From Agelas oroides (taxonomy: Eukaryota > Porifera > Demospongiae > Agelasida > Agelasidae): DNA of 64,000 nucleotides. A program made the translations under genes and the position numbers. Positions 33,380-44,199 of the stretch are shown piece after piece (positions within the stretch are counted from its first letter, which is position 1; each line of letters opens with the position of its first letter). The notes under the pieces are model-generated. The model did no database searches and was not told where the DNA came from. It worked only from the letters and a program-made list of their open reading frames with translations. Location of the stretch: NCBI GenBank assembly GCA_949130485.1, contig OX422187.1, positions 8,396,205 through 8,460,204 of the forward strand. Direction: 5' to 3'.

Positions 33380-34492
33380 ATACGAATTGAAATGTGTGTC
33401 TGAATTATAAAACTCAAGAGTGTGGATTCGATTCAGAGAGCAGGAGACAACTCGGCAGAGTACACCCACAGAGGTGAGGCACAGGCTAATGCAACAGTAT
33501 TTTAAATTCTAAATATATTGCGTGTCTGCGCCATCCCTACATAGAGAGTCTACCGACTCTGACACAGATCGAGTGTGACAAAGGTATGAAACTGACAACT
33601 GCTAGGCACATAGCTGGTCAGATCAAGAACAAAGAACAGGCTGAGCCCTTGTCAACTTGTCTAAAGAGGAATCATGGCACTTGAGGTACCAGAGAGCCTG
33701 GCTGCTACAATGCCATAGGTTTTACTGTTAGGTAGTGGAATCATTGGTTACAGTAAGGGTCAATGTTGGGCAGGTAACACATTGTTTCTGATCTAGCTAA
33801 TGCAGTCATCTACTACGAGTTATAAATACTTGTGGAGGACAAGAAAAACATGATAGCCTTGTGTCCAGACCATTCTCAATTCCCTTTCAGTGTGCTAAAG
33901 TGGAGGGGGGAGGCCTGAGAGATCTCGTTACGTACAGTGACATTGGGTAGCATCATGGGTAGCATCAGCTAGACATAAGGTAGACATATGGGGACGATGT
34001 CCCGCAAAAGATCTCAATCCCCTTTCTTGCTACACATGCACACACATGCACACCAAAAGTTCCTGGCCTCCCCGTGGCGGCGTGCAGGAGGGAAGCACCT
34101 TAGCTATACCTGAACCACAGCCCCACCATATACCCTTTGAGCCTATGACTACCACAACCTCTTTACGCCAAGGTGTTTCCCTGCAAACTAGGAGCTGATG
34201 TTTACCCCTTGTCAGACGGCCTGTCCATAGACCAATTACCTGTCCATACACCGATCACCCTATTTAATGCACATCCTATGGATTACAGCAGTAACAGCAT
34301 TACTCCCCAAACTTATATGTGTGGTGTGGGGAACTGACATTTTCCTTTCCTTATGGAGAACTGGGGACCATTTTCATTCTGAAAGTACACAATTTTCTTG
34401 CATCTCTCCATTTCTTTCACACCTAGCTCCTTGACATAGTTAGTCACAACAATTGGCACCCATTCTTTCACTATATGCAATACAAAACTTAA
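33313..34492. other. (TA)n microsatellite and unassigned sequence
   Basis: A TA dinucleotide run occupies about 33343-33377. 33525-33560 is the inverse of 3640-3690. No gene recognised in the remainder. Confidence 0.5.
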
Positions 34493-34880
34493 AGCCGTAT
34501 AACTTCACCACAAACACGCTAAAAGCTTACTTAATCGCCCAGGCTTCCTCTTTGAGTGGCTTTGTGATCAGCAAGACTCATATAAGTGGCCAAAAGCCAC
34601 GCGGAAGACAGCTAAACGCGAAAGTGTGCGGTAGCGAAAGTGCCATTTTTCTTATTCTTCAGTGTCTTCAGACCACTATGTTCAACGATGATATCTCGAA
34701 AACAGTTTGAGTACTCACCGTAAAATCAGCACGAAACTGGTGCTTATCACAGCGCGCAGCTCCAAGACCACTCAGCATTTACATACTTTTCAGTGAATCC
34801 ATACTAGTCATTCACGGCCACACTTACCAGCCGACCGTTGCGTGGGACGCCATTTTTATGACTTTGTGCGCATGCGTATG
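34493..34880. repeat. Dispersed repeat copy 2 (pair of 3716-4180)
   Basis: Same blocks in the same order as 3716-4180 but without the CT expansion. Ends with GTGCGCATGCG, again an NRF1-like palindrome, followed by a GGAGACGGTTCCACTTC stretch. Confidence 0.75.
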
Positions 34881-35422
34881 CTTACATTATGCCTTGGAGA
34901 CGGTTCCACTTCTTTCTTGGAGATCGTTCTTGGAGCTCCGTTCTTTCGTTTACTGTCGGCGACAGCGGCTGTTGTGACTGACAAAACTATTGCAGATAAG
35001 TGATTTATTTAGCCGTTTGCAGTGTGCATTAAGGTGGCGGCGGAAGTCTCTCGGCGGAGGTTAACGAAAACATAAACCTGGGTTACCATCAGGACCAGTG
35101 TTACTCCTAGTTTCAGGGTTAGGGTTTGGTTTAGGGCAATCTTGCTTTGCCTAATTTTAAAAAAGGGTTTTAGTAGCTTATTAATATATTCATGACCCAA
35201 AATTGCCACTCGATGGACGCATCTACATGCTCACTGTAGGTAGCGTCCTAACCACCAATGCATCTCAAATCAGTCTGTGCCAGCTTTCGTTCAGAGCTAC
35301 TCTCAAAGTCAGGCTAGACTCATGTTTGTTACTACTCTTGGAATGGACAACATTGACTGCACCAAAATGAATGCACATTTCAAAAAATTCACAGCTTGTC
35401 TATGGGAGGGGCTCATTCACAA

Positions 35423-35887
35423 GTGGAAGCTAGGCTTGAGGCAATTGTGCTCAAAATTTGGCCAATTATTCTATTCCGCACTTCCTAAAAAGTGTTCCGA
35501 TAATTCTTTAGATTTAATCCGATTATTCTTTCAAAAATGTCATTATTCCACATAATGTGAGAGACTTCAGACGATCCTCAACAAGAGACCACTCGTGAGC
35601 TCGGGCCAGCTTCACTCGAGTTCGCCTCAGAATCAGATTCTACCTCACTTGTGTAGGCATTGAAATTTGTACTGTGACTGCTACCACTAAAATGACTACT
35701 AGTGGTAGTCTCAGCACTGCTAGACTCTGCCATCCTGTTACCTGTAGTGGGCGTTATTTAGAAAAGCCATGCAACATGCATTATTCCCCCGTTTTCCACC
35801 GTTTATTCCCGCATAATGCCTGATTCCAGAAACTTCCTATTATTCCGGAAATTATGCTGGCATAATCGCCTCAAGCCTAGTGGAAGC
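35423..35887. mobile_element. hAT-type MITE with 8-bp target duplication
   Basis: Element 35431-35879 (449 bp) begins TAGGCTTGAGGCAATTGTGC and ends with the inverse of TAGGCTTGAGGCGATTATGC. Perfect 8-bp direct repeats GTGGAAGC flank it (35423-35430, 35880-35887). 8-bp duplications and TAGG- termini fit the hAT superfamily. Shares the GATTATGC-GGCATAAT and GGGAATAAT subterminal motifs with 46797-47310. Confidence 0.9.
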
Positions 35888-37618
35888 AAGCATTACTAGC
35901 CCCATCTCTCCCCCTTATGTTGCTAAACAACTCACGGCTCTGTTCCACACACAACCACTCTTCAGCTTTCTTGTCCACTTCAGCCGCTCACAGCTACTGA
36001 CACTACAGCGCTCTACTAAACTCCTCTTTTTTTTTCTTTTTTTTGAGCATAACCGCACCACAAGTGGAAAGAAAACGGTGACTGGAGTGCAGGTGGTAAC
36101 TGCATCCCAAGTGCAAAGTATCAGGTGTAGTTGGCAGGCCATTTCGTCCTGCCCATAGCAGACCATTGAGCAGATCCACTAGAGGCACACACTTTCAGGT
36201 ACATGGTGAGCAAGCAGCAAGGGCATAACTTTGACTAAGAGAAACCCACTAACTACACATAGTGTGGAAGCCTAGCTAGAAGACAAAAGTGGAACAGGGA
36301 ACAGGGGATTGGAGTTCGGTGCACAATCCAGCTTCCATAGTCGTTGGGTGTATATAGAGGTGAAGCTTACTTGGTATTGCCCGTGTAGAAAAGGGGTGCT
36401 AATAGGTGGTAATTGAAGCCATGTAGAGGTAAGATGATACAAAGGCAGCCAACTTGCTGGGCAGAAGATGGCCATGCTACTGTTGTATGCATCTATATCT
36501 AAATTGTATAGAAAATATGAACACCACACAAATGCTACTGAGAGACATCAGTCGGTGTTGTAAAGAACCACCGTTGCCATCAAAAGCACTGTGGAGGCAT
36601 GAAATGTGCTGTAGTGCAGCAAGCCTGTAGCAAAATGTTCACTTCACTTAAGTATCAAAGTGACTTGCAGCTCAGTGTGGCTGTGCTGTGTCGGTAGTCT
36701 GCTACCAGAACGTTGTAACTAATAGACCTAGCTTGTAAACAGCATACCCACCTTAGTCATTATACAATGCTCCAGAGGTGCAAGTCAGGATGAAGGTTAG
36801 TGTAGTCACTGAAGTGTCAACATTTTTGATCATAACTCAGGTTAGCAGTGGTTTAAAAATAAATTGTATATCCTCATTTTTAGCAAACGTAAGTACCTTC
36901 ATGCTAAGATAGGTGGTTTGGGCACTGTAAAATCCTGTGTCACCATAGGTCTCATTTCATGACGGCAAATGTTTGGCCCTGTATAGTCTCCATGGATTAC
37001 CTCTCAGGCTTAGTACTCTAACTGAAGATTCTTCAATGATAACTGTATCCAGCTGTGGTGTCAAACTTCAGTAAGTACTCTCAGGCTTGGAAAGACAGGC
37101 TAAAACATTGGACATACACATGCACTTAGGTGGCTTTTCATTCATTCATTCATTCATTATTAATTAATTACTATAATTTTTTTCTTTCCACTTGTGGTGT
37201 AATAAGTCGATCTAAGCTTATCTTCAAAGTTCCGACCACCACATGAGGGGTTCCGCCAGGCCACATCTTAACTAACTTAATTATAAACTGATTATTGGAT
37301 GCCAATGCCAACAGGAAATGGGGAAAATCCCCAATTTTACGGACAGTGAACGGTTTGAGACTCCCAAAATGGACTGTGCACTAAAATTTTAAGAAGACAA
37401 AGAATTCTATCAGCTTGGATTCCAGGTTTGTCGACCTTGAAAGTGCAGGGTTCTCTGCCACCTTAAAAAGAGTTTATATTGCACCACGGTATTCAGTTAA
37501 ACCACGTTGTACTAACCGCCCATACATTTTATACTTGGGTGTACTACAATAGTTATCCCGTACAATATATACTCACTGTGCTTCTTACATTGAGCTAACG
37601 AATACCATTCCTATCATA
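35888..37618. other. No gene recognised
   Basis: Contains a T-rich run near 36027, a (CATT)n tract at 37139-37158 and a long AT-rich stretch leading to the Helitron-like gene. No exon set with splice support found. Confidence 0.45.
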
Positions 37619-39860
37619 ATGCATTTTTTGCTCACGTGTTTGTGGGTATGGCTCATCGTCTTACGCTTGTCTCCAACCCACTGCCACGATCTGTCAATGA
37701 CATCCATCACTGGAGAATCCCCTGAGACAGTCAGGTTTGCCTCCCATATATTGCTTGATAGCTATGGGGTAGTTGCTATTGACTGGAAAAGTTCAAACCG
37801 TCTCAGGCTTAAAACACGAAGTATATACCGGGTTCATCTACAAAGGCTATACAGGGTTCATCGGCCAGCAGCAGTTATTGTGACTCTGTTGTTGGCCTCT
37901 GGGGACATTGAAACTAACCCTGGCCCTGTACAGTACCCGTGTACTGTATGCGAAAAACCTGTAAAGAGGAACCAATGTGGCATTATGTGTGATGACTGTA
38001 GTCAGTAGACACATGCTAATTGTGGTGGTGTGGAAGAGGCTGAATACCTGCTGCTTAGTGTTCAGGAAAGTTGTGAATGGTTCTGTCCACTCTGCATACG
38101 ATCAAAGCTTCCAATTGCTAGCTTGAGCCTCTCGGGTCTTAACAGCTCATTACAACCCAAAATAGATGAGGTTAGCGTCACCCTCTCCGATACCAAGCTC
38201 CCTGGTGTAAGTGAGACCAGTATTCAGCATTCAGGATCACATAATGAAGACCATGACAAGAAGCAGAGTACAAAAAATAGAAATTACTATGAAAGACATA
38301 AAGCAAGGATACTGGCGAAACAAAAACAGAAATATAAGGGAAATGCTGAGGTAAAAAAAGCTGCCTCACGTTTACAATATGATGCTGATCTGGAATCCAA
38401 AAAGACCGCTGCACGTGCCCGATATGCTAAAAATTCCAAAACAAAAATTGAGCACTCTAGAACATATTATACAAAGAACAAACAAAGCATTTGTGTTAAA
38501 GCAAGGGATAAATATTCACTGTGCAAGCCAAAGCTTGCTAAAGTAGAGATGTATCTGCAGGAAATAGAAACCAATCTGTTAGAAAATTCAAAAGCAAGGC
38601 TTGCATTGATAAAAGGATTAAAGAAACAGCACAAAACACAAGCAGAGCAAGCAACGTGGGGTTTTGGGTAAAACTGCCTGTCGATTAGCCACTAAACGGC
38701 TACTCAACAAAGCTTTGCAAGTGCGAAAGGAGCATGCTGGGTGTTTGCTGAAGATGGTTAGATCAATCCAGAGTCTGCAGATTAAAGGAAAGAATGATTT
38801 TGGTGAAAGCGGCCATACAGCTTCTACTGCATGAGCCTTACTTTCACGATTCTGCTTACCAGCTTGTGAAAAGGCCCCATGCCATACCAATTGATGAGAA
38901 TGGGAAGTGCATAATTGCCAAGCAAGTTAAGAAAGAAAGTGGATGGAAGCAATGGCAGTGTACCCATGAATGCAAAGGTATAACCCCAAGTGAAGAGCTC
39001 TCCATTCAAACAGTCATTTGAGTGCTCCGTACTCGAGATAAATGTGATGAGTGTCCTCATACAGATTACACTAAAACCTCAGGGGGTTCGCTATAGACCG
39101 TAAAGGTCACCCCTTGATTTGTTTCATTGGTACTGGATGCAAAAGTCAACTTAGGATTTTGAGAGTAGCAGCTACTCCTTTGTTGCGAAAATTCTTACAC
39201 GATGTACACACTGCTATCAGAGGTCATGTGTTTGTCCATGACATTGACCAAGCTCTGTGTGCTGGTGGCTTCTGTGCACTGATGGAACTCACCGAGATGA
39301 CCGACTTTGAAACTATGTTGACAAATGATGTGGAATCAACGTACGAGCAGTGCACTGATTCCACTGTTGAGACAGTGTTTCCACAACTAGAATCACAGCT
39401 TGTGGTTACTCATGCGAAGCTAATCACTCAGCTAGAGAAAGAAATCAATGATTATCTAGAGCATGTTTGCTGCAGCTGTGAACAACTGCACCAAAGGATA
39501 TCTGTCACACGAGTGAACATTTCTGACAACCTTGGCAGTGAGGTTTGGGAAGGAATGAAGAGCTTTATTTTACAACAGAACCCAAGTGCGTGTGACATGT
39601 TTATGCGCAAGTATTATAAACCTCTCATTATATATATAGGAACAACAAGTTACCAGCACGTTGTGTCCTAAACAGTTTGCAATTAGACCCAGTACCCCCA
39701 GAGCTAGCTGCTCATTAGATACTTTACATAAAGAGCATTCCAGACTGCAGGCATTATCTATCATACTGAACATCTGCTACCTGCACACAGGGCTTCACCA
39801 TACAGGTACGTATGAAGGTATTATCTTTCTGTAATGTAGATTTGTTGCATGCAACACACA
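37619..39860 (+). pseudogene. Helitron-like protein with 2A peptide and PHD finger, decayed
   Basis: Reading from the ATG at 37619: a hydrophobic N-terminus (residues 1-20, signal-like), a 2A motif DIETNPGP (residues 96-103), then a PHD finger (CxxC, CxxC, HxxC, CxxC with the usual WFC before the last pair). A TAG at 38006 sits where PHD fingers have Trp. The same frame continues to 38671 with a Lys-rich region of about 15-residue repeats (KY-Y-RY-YY spacing). After frameshifts come pieces with EPYFHDSAYQLV (38840-39020) and a long open stretch (39114-39640) ending near KYYKPL; in another frame LPARCVLNSLQLDPVPPEL follows (39650-39710). From memory these are typical of the DUF6570 region of Helitron proteins of sponges and cnidarians. 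No Rep or helicase domain is present, so it is a 5' fragment. Confidence 0.75.
37904..37927 (+). other. 2A ribosome-skipping motif (DIETNPGP)
   Basis: Matches the canonical D-x-E-x-N-P-G-P with Leu/Ala/Ser/Gly just upstream (TLLLASG), as in functional 2A sequences. Skipping would release residues 1-102 with the hydrophobic N-terminus from the PHD-containing downstream product. The motif itself is intact although the gene is dead. Confidence 0.9.
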
Positions 39861-40560
39861 CATACACCAATTGTCCTGTAGGACTAGGTCAGAGATATGT
39901 ATTTCTTGCCGGTTGGAGGCCATGCAATGGCCGGAAGTAGGCGGGAAATAATTTCTCCATGGAATGATAATGAATCGGGGCTAAGTGCAATCTAATTGGG
40001 TGGAGCTAATTAGCAATTTGATTGGTTGAGGTACTTATGGTTGCTTGGTTTCCACAGGTATAAAAGGAATATGCACAATAGTTGGTTACTTCTCCAGGTT
40101 TTTTGTCACTAGTACAGCAGCCAGTTAGCCATAATAAACACAAATTGAAAAATTTTGAGTTGTGCATAGCTGATGCCAATGTCTTGTCTCTCCATATATG
40201 TATATCGTCATGGACTTACGGATGTTTGAGCTGTACACTGAAGAACATTTAGCTTTATAATCTGAACTGACATTTCATCATGTATGTTTGTATTGAAGCA
40301 TGTTGCCGAGGTTTTTCCCTCTGTGATCTTTTTATCCCACTGGGTTTTTGTCCACAGAGGTTTTTCCCTGATCCTTGTAGGGCCAGCAGGGATCTGTTTA
40401 GAGTTTTGGCCCTTGGCGAATGGTTTGTAATTTCTTTTGTTAGTTTGTGATTGTACTTGTTGTGTGTTATGTAACTCCGATGTTGTGCTGGTGACAGCCG
40501 GTAGCAATTGTTGTGATTAGTGTTAGATATAGTGGTGGATAATGAGCGGAGAGCATGCAG
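39861..40560. other. TATA box and AATAAA in unassigned repeat
   Basis: TATAAAA at about 40060 is followed by AATAAA at about 40133, a layout seen in LTRs and short transcription units. 40007-40060 (GGTGGAGCTAATTAGCAATT, then TGGTTGCTTGGTT) resembles 40828-40905 upstream of the three-exon gene. Two GAGGTTTTTCCCT motifs lie at 40308 and 40358. No coding sequence recognised. Confidence 0.4.
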
Positions 40561-40619
40561 AACAATACTCTTGATATTATACGTATATATTTTGCTTTTG
40601 TTCATGTGAGCAACCATAG

Positions 40620-40960
40620 TATAGTTTGGTTCCCAGACCACTCCGCCTCTTCCGTTGAAGGGTCTGGGATCGCAACACTGTGGCCTGCACGGGCCGCACG
40701 CATTGGCTACCTGCGCGGCCGATACCGGCGCGGCGCATGCCGCGCTGACAGTAGCTAGCTGAGCTGAAGTAGCGCGCGCGTCGACGTCGCAGCTCAGCTG
40801 CAGTACCTGCAATGGCTACAATCCTATAGGGTGGAACTCATTAGCAATTGCTATTGGTTAAAGTGCCTATTGTTGGTTAACGACAACTTAGTAACCAAAG
40901 GTGGTTGCTTGGTTGCTGCAGTAGCTACAAGTAGGACGCATTATATTGTGTTTGCAAGAT
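40620..40960 (+). promoter_or_regulatory. CpG-dense promoter-like region
   Basis: 40676-40800 is markedly CpG-rich (CCGGCGCGGCGCATGCCGCG) in an otherwise CpG-poor surrounding. It is followed by two inverted CCAAT-type boxes (CTATTGGTTAA near 40851, GTTGGTTAA near 40873) and then by the ATG at 40961. At the left end a small hairpin (GTTCCCAGACC / GGTCTGGGATC, 40628-40672) of the transposon family is inserted. Likely promoter of the gene at 40961-41569. Confidence 0.5.
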
Positions 40961-41569
40961 ATGGCAAGTCGCGAGCATTCTGCCGCTTCACCTAGGCTGG
41001 AAACCCCAGAACGTATCGGTGAATATTAACACAACTCAATTATTATGTGCTTTACTAGGTGGATCCGGAGTTGGTTGCTTAAGTTTAATCAAAAGTGCTA
41101 TTGCTGTGCACTTCACTGGTACTGGTACCTTGTGCATCCTTAATATTGTAAACCATTGCAGGGATGCTTCTTGACGGGTTGACCGTCGAAGATATAAATG
41201 GTGGCAGGGATGGAGAAAGAACCCCGCCACCGAAGTCAAAAATACGGAAAAGAAAACGAGAGGAGGAGAAGGAGGAAGAGAAAGAGGAAGAGGAAAAAGA
41301 GACAGAAGCTGCAAAAAGAATTAGGAGGGGAGGTGAAGGGAGAGAGAGGGGGAGGGGAGCAAGGTGGAGGACGGGAAGACATATTGAGAACGTAAGTGTT
41401 ACAATAACCAGTTTGGTATTATACAACACAGTCATTTTTACAATCTGGATCTTTAATGCAGATATCGAGCAGGCAGATAACAATTATTAACTACCATGCA
41501 AGGAGGCTGGGGGGTGGAAGAGGCTGGGGCCAGGGCCATGGCCGAGACCCACCAGCTGCAGCCAAGTAA
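40961..41569 (+). CDS. Three-exon gene, Glu/Lys- and Gly/Arg-rich protein
   Basis: Exons 40961-41018, 41162-41391 and 41462-41569; introns of 143 and 70 bp with donors G|GTGAAT and C|GTAAGT and acceptors ATTGCAG and AATGCAG. Phases agree (1, then 0), giving about 131 aa. The ATG has G at -3 and G at +4. Exon 1 encodes MASREHSAASPRLETPERI; exon 2 a patch of Lys/Arg/Glu repeats (KRKREEEKEE type, likely NLS or coiled-coil) followed by RRGGEGRERGRG; exon 3 ends GGGRGWGQGHGRD and AAAK. This composition suggests a nuclear, nucleic-acid-binding protein (inference). I do not recognise the family. A minisatellite starts 33 bp after the stop. Confidence 0.6.
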
Positions 41570-41601
41570 CAAAAAAGACATGTTAGCTGTAATCTTATTT
41601 A

Positions 41602-41786
41602 AAATGCTGAAACATATTTTATGCCTATATGTATGTAATCAAATGCTGAAACATATTTTATGCCTATATGTCAAATGCTGAAACATATTTTATGCCTATA
41701 TGTATGTAATCAAATGCTGAAACACATTTATTCTTATTTCAAATGCTGAAACATATTTTATGCTTATGTATGTAATCAAATGCTGC
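41602..41786. repeat. Minisatellite, AAATGCTGAAACATATTTTATGC
   Basis: Five to six units of AAATGCTGAAACATATTTTA plus TGCCTATATG and an optional TATGTAATC tail (unit about 30-39 bp). Lies just 3' of the three-exon gene, probably in its 3' UTR. Confidence 0.9.
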
Positions 41787-42045
41787 CTGATAATGCATGC
41801 AACTGTTGTTCAATTTTCACTCAACAGTAATATACATAGTAATTTTCACAAACAAAACGGATGTGGTGATTCACAGATTAGAGACCAAGGTACGAAAAAT
41901 ATATATGCAAACAAGGTAGATAAGCCAAAATCCTCATCCCGACATATGGTGACAATCTCTTTGGATTGCAATGTCCACTCTGCATACTCCAGTTCAGTGT
42001 CCATTTCCTGAAAGCTCCACTGTACTGGACAAAAATTTACAGAAA

Positions 42046-42787
42046 CAAGACTTAAAAAAACATTAAAAATGTAAAAAGATGTAGGGATGGCATTCCAAAA
42101 AGTATGCAAACAAGGTAGGGATAATGCATGAAAGCAAAGGTCAACATATTGCCAAAGCCCCATCCCTAGATCTTTTTCACACTGCAGTTAGACAGTGCAT
42201 GGGGGTCTGGCTGTAGCCTCATTCTCAGGCCACTTCCCAGCTCCTCCCACATGGTCTGGGAACGAAGCTACAAGTTCACCAGCTGTAGCCTCATTCTCAG
42301 GCCACTTCCTAGCTCCTCCCACTTGGCCTGGGAACGAGGCTAGTATGATCCAGCATTATGTCTTGTAGGTATACAGACTTAAATATAGTAAGTGTTGTAA
42401 AAGTACATGGCATGGTTTTAGCCTCATCCCGAGGCCACTTTCCTCCTCCCACCTGGCCTAGGAACGAGGTTAATCAGCTGTATAGGTATGTTTGCCTCGT
42501 AGGTAGCTATCAGATAGCTACCAAGTAGCTTTACTGCCAACATACTACTTGTAGTGATAGTGGCACCCTTTCTGATACAACCTAGACACTGAGCTTGAGT
42601 GGGCTGTAGACTACATGTAGTCATAGTAATCAGTGTGTAAAACTCAAGCACTCATGCACAGCATTAATAACTGCATGGATGGGTGCAGATTCAGCTCTCA
42701 AACATGCTGTCTAAACTGCAGTGTGAAAAAGATGTAGGGGTGGGGCTTTGGCAATATGTTGACCTTTGCTTTCATGCATTATCCCTA
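42046..42787. mobile_element. Fold-back element related to 4653-5251, right arm truncated
   Basis: Left arm 42046-42193 and partial right arm 42714-42787 carry AAAAAGATGTAGGG-TGG as inverted copies. The interior has three TAGCCTC...GAGGCTA or GAGGTTA mini-elements (42211-42272, 42286-42343, 42420-42472). The right arm is cut where a TAGTCTCGTGCCCAGAC repeat begins (42787). Confidence 0.75.
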
Positions 42788-42959
42788 GTCTCGTGCCCAG
42801 ACTACTTTTCGCCGAGCAGAAAAATAGTCTGGTGAACTGCCTATACCGTTTTGGTTCTAATATTTTGAAACCACCATGACGTCACGTCAGCTGGATTGTG
42901 AATTCAAAAACCCTCTAGTAAACAGCGAACTCCAAGACAGCCTAAATGGTAAATTCATG
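42788..42959. repeat. TAGTCTCGTGCCCAGAC repeat fragment
   Basis: Starts TAGTCTCGTGCCCAGACTAC with a small inverse (TAGTCTGG) at 42828; no further structure. Confidence 0.4.
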
Positions 42960-43250
42960 CATAGTTGTCCAAGAACATTCACAAACATTCACAAATCTTA
43001 TTTCCACATGTCTCTTGCCCAGAACATTCACAAATGTTCACAAAGTTTATTTCCACATGTCTCTTGCCCAGAACATTCACAAATGTTCACAAAGTTTATT
43101 TCCACGTGTCTCTTGCCCAGAACATTCACAAATGTTCACAAAGTTTATTTCCATGCACTGTTGCCCAGAACGTTCACAAATGTTCACAAAGTTTATTTCC
43201 ATGCACTGCTGCCCCACAACATTCACAAAATTTAACCATTGCTTGCCAAC
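42960..43250. repeat. 49-bp minisatellite, open in three frames
   Basis: Five units of exactly 49 bp start at 42999, 43048, 43097, 43146 and 43195 (TATTTCCACATG...), with degenerate units on either side. Unit core: GCCCAGAACATTCACAAATG then TTCACAAAGTT. Because 49 = 3n+1 and the unit has no stop in any plus frame, all three plus frames stay open for more than 300 bp and read the same cyclic peptide. No start context or splice sites suggest a gene. Confidence 0.93.
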
Positions 43251-43913
43251 AACATGCACAAAAAGCTATCTCTAGATCTACAGTCTAAATTCCAGGTAAT
43301 ACTTGCCCACAATATTTGCAGATGTTATGAAATATAGGAATTCCACAAACGTCTTGTTCACAAATTTACGAAATTCAGGACTGTGAGATTTCAAAGTACA
43401 CTGTCTTCTATGATTTATAATAAATATGGAGGTTGAAAGTATAATGAGAAACAGAAACTCAATTAAATGTGGTAACGACAGTAAAGCAGTTAACAGTTCT
43501 TACAGTGCCACGTTTTCAATAGCTGGGCCTGCATTTTTGTCAGGCCCACGCAACGGCAATGGCACCACTGCCCACATGATGTGCATTGCACCCACAGTCT
43601 TCCAGGATAGTCTCTTTTTTTTAATTTACAAATGTCTTTAAGACATTTGTTCCTGTCAACTGCATACAATAATAAGAGAATTCAATCTATGGCATACATA
43701 ATAAAGTTTGGATTCTGCAAACGATATCACTTACTTCCAAGTTGTTTTTTTGCTCTCCCAACACGGTTGTATACGTGTAGTCCTAGGAGTCATTCTCAAG
43801 CTTTGCACAAATTCTTTTATCTCTAAATGAAGGAGAAAGCATGATTGTGAACATGTAATAAAATTAATGCATACAAATGTCACTTCACTCTGTACCTCCT
43901 TGTATGCATGTAG
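43251..43913. other. No gene recognised
   Basis: AT-rich, with a decayed extension of the minisatellite up to about 43380. A 71-residue frame at 43426-43641 has no support. Confidence 0.4.
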
Positions 43914-44181
43914 ATGTCAAATGAAGTGCAGGAATTGGCTCTACACACATTGCAGAAACATTTCGATGGTGTTCTGCATCCATATGTCATCATCAGTTTC
44001 TTCTTTGAAATTGGTGAGATGACTGCCATTGCATAAGAAAGAGGCCACCATTAGTGCAAGTGCAAACGGTATAACAGTCACTGTTAATTTACACTACCTA
44101 CCTGGAGGATGTTTAATGGGACTTATAAGTCCATACTGCAGCCACATTTTTCTTGAAGGTGATTTTGCTTCTACAGTATAG
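43914..44181 (+). CDS. Possible two-exon small gene or gene end
   Basis: Exon 43914-44013 follows an acceptor (TGCATGTAG) and ends at a donor (ATTG|GTGAGA); exon 44078-44181 follows ACGGTATAACAG and runs to TAG. The phase (1) matches across a 64-bp intron, giving 67 aa with hydrophobic and aromatic stretches (HPYVIISFFFEIG; LHYLPGGCLMGLISPYC). An acceptor next to the ATG suggests either a 5'-UTR intron, as in the two secreted-protein genes, or a missing upstream exon. It converges with the minus-strand gene that follows. Family unknown; could be chance. Confidence 0.35.
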
Positions 44182-44199
44182 TTCAGCATACATGAAGTC

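Noticed and set aside
39990-40560. Complete LTR retrotransposon
   Set aside because: TATAAAA and AATAAA are suitably spaced, but I found no second LTR, no TG...CA ends with target duplication and no gag/pol coding sequence.
40255-40812. 185-codon minus-strand open frame
   Set aside because: Runs through a TAGTTTGGTTCCCAGACC hairpin and the CpG-dense region upstream of the three-exon gene; no motif, and no support from splice signals.
41085-41483. 132-codon minus-strand Ser/Leu/Pro-rich frame
   Set aside because: Antisense of the purine-rich exon 2 of the gene at 40961-41569; pyrimidine-rich complements are trivially open.
42960-43250. CRISPR-like array
   Set aside because: Units are contiguous 49-bp tandem repeats without unique spacers, and the genome is eukaryotic.
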